A stretch of 64,000 nucleotides of DNA, taken from positions 76,146,953 to 76,210,952 of the forward strand of contig OZ024827.1 in NCBI GenBank assembly GCA_964016985.1, in the 5' to 3' direction. The position numbers and the translations under genes were made by a program. Source of the stretch: Anodontia alba. Its lineage: Eukaryota; Mollusca; Bivalvia; Lucinida; Lucinidae. The notes under the pieces were generated by a model, which saw nothing but the letters and a program-made list of their open reading frames with translations, was not told the origin of the DNA and did no database searches. Of this stretch, positions 61,580-64,000 are shown one piece after another (position 1 is the first letter of the stretch; each line of letters begins with the position of its first letter).

Positions 61580-62190
61580 TTCCTACGAGATTGCAAGTTT
61601 GCCCAGTAAAGACTCAGATCAGCTTGTTTGCAGGCTGATAGAGTCTTCACTGTTCACCTGAAGATGCTTAGGATCCTTGGTACAGACGTGCAGGTTGATC
61701 TGAGTCTTTACTAGACACACATGCAGTTCTTGTAGAAAATGCTGCGCCCTGGCTCATTTATGAGTTTGAAGTGTTACCAGGCATCTGATTGGTGGAAAAA
61801 GTAGGCTGAGCTATAAAATTGCATATTAAGGTTTACACTGTTACAATACTACACATGAACACATATAGTTCACATGAATACATATAAAATTCAAACAATT
61901 TACAAAGTAGTGACAGATATTATACAACAAGAGATATAGACACAAACCTGCCACATCTACACTGTCACTCTACTTTGTTTGATGCATATTTGCAACATGC
62001 AACATGATGGCTGATTTTTATCCTATTGCCATCAAAGGAACTTAGGAGAGATGTTAGTATTAATTTTGGGATATTTTTTTCTTATTTCTCCATAAAAGCA
62101 TTAACTGGAACCTCTTTCAAAGATGGTTCATTATAAGATGCTTTTGGATATAAGATGGTTTAAAGGTGAACCTCAAAAATGTTTTATTCA
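61580..62190. other. Intergenic, weak repeats only
   Basis: Two GCAGGCTGATAGAGTCTTCA / GTGCAGGTTGATCTGAGTCT fragments of family G type (61600-61720) and a left shoulder TTTTTTCTTATTTCTCCATA of a foldback element (62070). No gene seen. Confidence 0.45.
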
Positions 62191-62194
62191 AACA

Positions 62195-62530
62195 AAAATG
62201 CAAGGATTATATAGAAAAATGACCACTGATGGTCATTTTCCTATATAATCTATAAATTTTTGTTTAGTCATTTTTTCTATAAAGTCAATACATTTGGTCA
62301 TTCTCCTATATAATCTATTCATTTTTGTTTGGATACAATACAGTTGTTTAGCTAATACAGGTTTTGCTTTGAATCTCAGCAGCAGTGTTGTCAGTAGTTG
62401 TGTTGTATGTTGTGGGTACTCATTAGAAGTGCCTCTTGGAGGTTCTTCTAATGAATACCCACAACATATGTTTTTATGGAGAGTTGGAGAAAATTATCTA
62501 TGAATTATCATCAAAAACTCGATCCTTCTT
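62195..62530. repeat. Palindromes and split foldback MITE
   Basis: TATATAGAAAAATGACCACT / GATGGTCATTTTCCTATATA (as at 50815), then GGTACTCATTAGAAGTGCCT / GGTTCTTCTAATGAATACCC with the TTTTTATGGAGAGTTGGAGA right shoulder. The matching left shoulder lies at 62070, so one element appears split by the Tigger-like palindrome (about 62102-62400). Confidence 0.6.
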
Positions 62531-62610
62531 AAAAACTCCTTTGCCATGTTTGCATGGTATCATAATGCTGGTCAGACCTTAGTGTATGGTGCATACAATG
62601 GTTACATCTC

Positions 62611-62890
62611 CATTACGAAAACACGCCTATTCAAATATATTGAGAATTTTACCACCCAAAAAAATGAAAATTTTTAGATAAAAAATTCTGATATTTTTTA
62701 TATCTCTGCTCAATACATAGATTGTGGGTACTCATTAGAACTGCCTCAATGAGGCGGTTCTTACGAGTACCCACAATCTATGTTTTTGAGCAGAAATAAG
62801 GAAAATAATATTTACACCTGTAAACCCCAGTTTTACTATATAAAAGTGGGTTTTAAGGGGTCAAAATTATATAGGTATGTTTCCGTGATA
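62611..62890. mobile_element. Foldback MITE family A
   Basis: CATTACGAAAACACGCCTAT / ATAGGTATGTTTCCGTGAT. Core GTACTCATTAGAACTGCCTC / GAGGCGGTTCTTACGAGTAC. Same orientation as 11034. Confidence 0.8.
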
Positions 62891-62968
62891 TCAATTCATG
62901 CTTGTTAGTACAGATGTGCATGATCATGTTGGTCTGTCCTGAGTCTTATGTGTTATAAGGTCAGCTTC

Positions 62969-63183
62969 TTAACCCTTAAAATGCCAAGAAAAACTGCATC
63001 TGAAAATGTCGTCTGTTTATGTCGTCTGCTGAGTATTCTTGCAGTCTTTTCAAACCTATTTTTGCATACAGGCTAAAGGAGCAGTCTGATCTGGGTCCAC
63101 TCTGTTTGCAAAAATGACTTTTAAAATCACAAGCAGATGACAAAGCAGACAACAATAGTTGTGATTGGCGCTTTAAGGGCTAA
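62969..63183. mobile_element. TTAA-type MITE family D, inverted
   Basis: TTAACCCTTAAAATGCCAAG / TTGGCGCTTTAAGGGCTAA. The left arm of the shared hairpin is deleted (TACAGGCTAAAGGAGCAG), and the right arm GATCTGGGTCCACTCTGTTT is kept. Confidence 0.7.
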
Positions 63184-63199
63184 TTAGTTTGCTTATCAT

Positions 63200-63408
63200 A
63201 CATAATGCTTAGCACTGTGTGTTAAATTTTCAGCAGACAACATATTGAAATATTTTTTCTTATTTTTCTCAAAAAAAAACAAACAAAAAAAAAAAAAACA
63301 GGTTTTGACATGTCTTGCAAATTGTCAATCCTGCTTTTTGTGGAAAAAAAGAAAAATTATCACCAGTTTGTTGTCTGCTGAATTAGCCTAGAGAGTGGTC
63401 AAGGTTAA
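63200..63408. mobile_element. TTAA-type MITE family C, inverted
   Basis: TAATGCTTAGCACTGTGTGT, TTTCAGCAGACAACATATTG / TTGTTGTCTGCTGAATTAGC, GAGAGTGGTCAAGGTTAA. Confidence 0.65.
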
Positions 63409-63714
63409 AGTTAAAATGAAATGGCAAAGCTTAAAGTTAAAATGCAATGGCAAAATATATTACATGTGTATCAAAATGATAGGGAAATAAAGAAGCTGTT
63501 GTGAGGAAGACAGTCAATTATATACTCAGTCAGAATTCATACAAATTAGTAAGTACAAATGCACACAGCCACAATAACCTGCCCCCACTCTGCAAATGAA
63601 ATTTAGGACTGCCGGGGGAGTAGTGGGACAGGTATATGCGTAGCACCAAATTGCAAGTACCATTATAACCCACAATATGGCTCCTAGTATATGTGTACTT
63701 ATTTACGCAGCGTT

Positions 63715-63967
63715 CTCTTGGTAAAATTTTCAGCTGATGACAATTTGAAATATTTTTCTTATTTTCAAAGATAGCAATATTTGACATTTCATGCAAATTG
63801 TCTCCAATGGAGACAGTTTGCATGAAATTTCAAATCCTACATGTATTTTCTAATTCCAATGGAGACAATTTGCATGAAATGGTCAATCCTACTTGTCTTT
63901 GAAAAATAAGAAAAACATCATTAATTTGTCAACTGCTGAATAAGCCCAGAGAGTGTAATGGTTAGCC
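63715..63967. mobile_element. Family C MITE with a duplicated inner arm
   Basis: TTTTCAGCTGATGACAATTT / TTGTCAACTGCTGAATAAGC. Inner TTGACATTTCATGCAAATTG and its complement, with GGAGACAATTTGCATGAAAT present twice, so the right arm is duplicated. Confidence 0.65.
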
Positions 63968-64000
63968 CTTTCCAAGCTGGAATTTCTGAAGTGGACTCTT

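Overview
This is a eukaryotic, animal-type window, AT-rich and dominated by repeats. It most likely comes from a bivalve mollusc. That is inference, resting on tRNA-derived SINEs, many foldback MITEs and tandem-repeat 'pearl-like' elements of the kind known from bivalve genomes, around one intron-rich gene. No bacterial, phage or CRISPR content was seen.

One real host gene is supported: a GH20 beta-N-acetylhexosaminidase (HEXA/HEXB type) on the + strand, spread over about 34.6 kb (21364-56012). Twelve exons can be placed by splice sites, phase continuity and family motifs. Joined, they read open for about 666 residues and carry the HWHIVDD, HLGGDE, GGEACMW and [10 protein letters not shown] motifs. 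The first exon or exons (start codon, signal peptide or membrane anchor) were not found; the first visible exon enters in phase 1.

0-21 kb: upstream repeats. These include a Tc1-like transposase fragment, a SINE with an amplified tail, foldback elements, an unrecognised GC-rich minus-strand ORF (5307-6182, one in-frame amber stop, TATA box upstream), microsatellites, three tandem-repeat elements (about 7.0-8.4, 13.2-14.8 and 16.8-20.2 kb), and a 2.1 kb hAT-like element with 8-bp target duplications inside the third.

21-56 kb: hexosaminidase exons separated by introns built almost wholly from repeats. Notable are a LINE 3' end at 26.7-27.6 kb, a 31-bp minisatellite split by a truncated reverse transcriptase (33.0-36.6 kb), a tandem-repeat element at 38.0-39.5 kb, nested TTAA-type MITEs, nested SINEs, and one tandem-repeat element inserted in another in opposite orientation (48.4-50.7 kb). 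Several exons have MITE ends within 10-20 bp of their splice sites.

56-64 kb: a dead mariner with intact ends and a SINE inside it, then MITEs, palindromes and SINEs with no gene seen.

The most unusual signal is modularity in the MITEs. Several families with different TTAA-bounded termini carry the same hairpin (AAACAGTGTAGATCCAGATC and its complement), and other foldback families share a second core (GTGGGTACTCGTTAGAA). Nested copies in the window show empty sites and target duplications directly.
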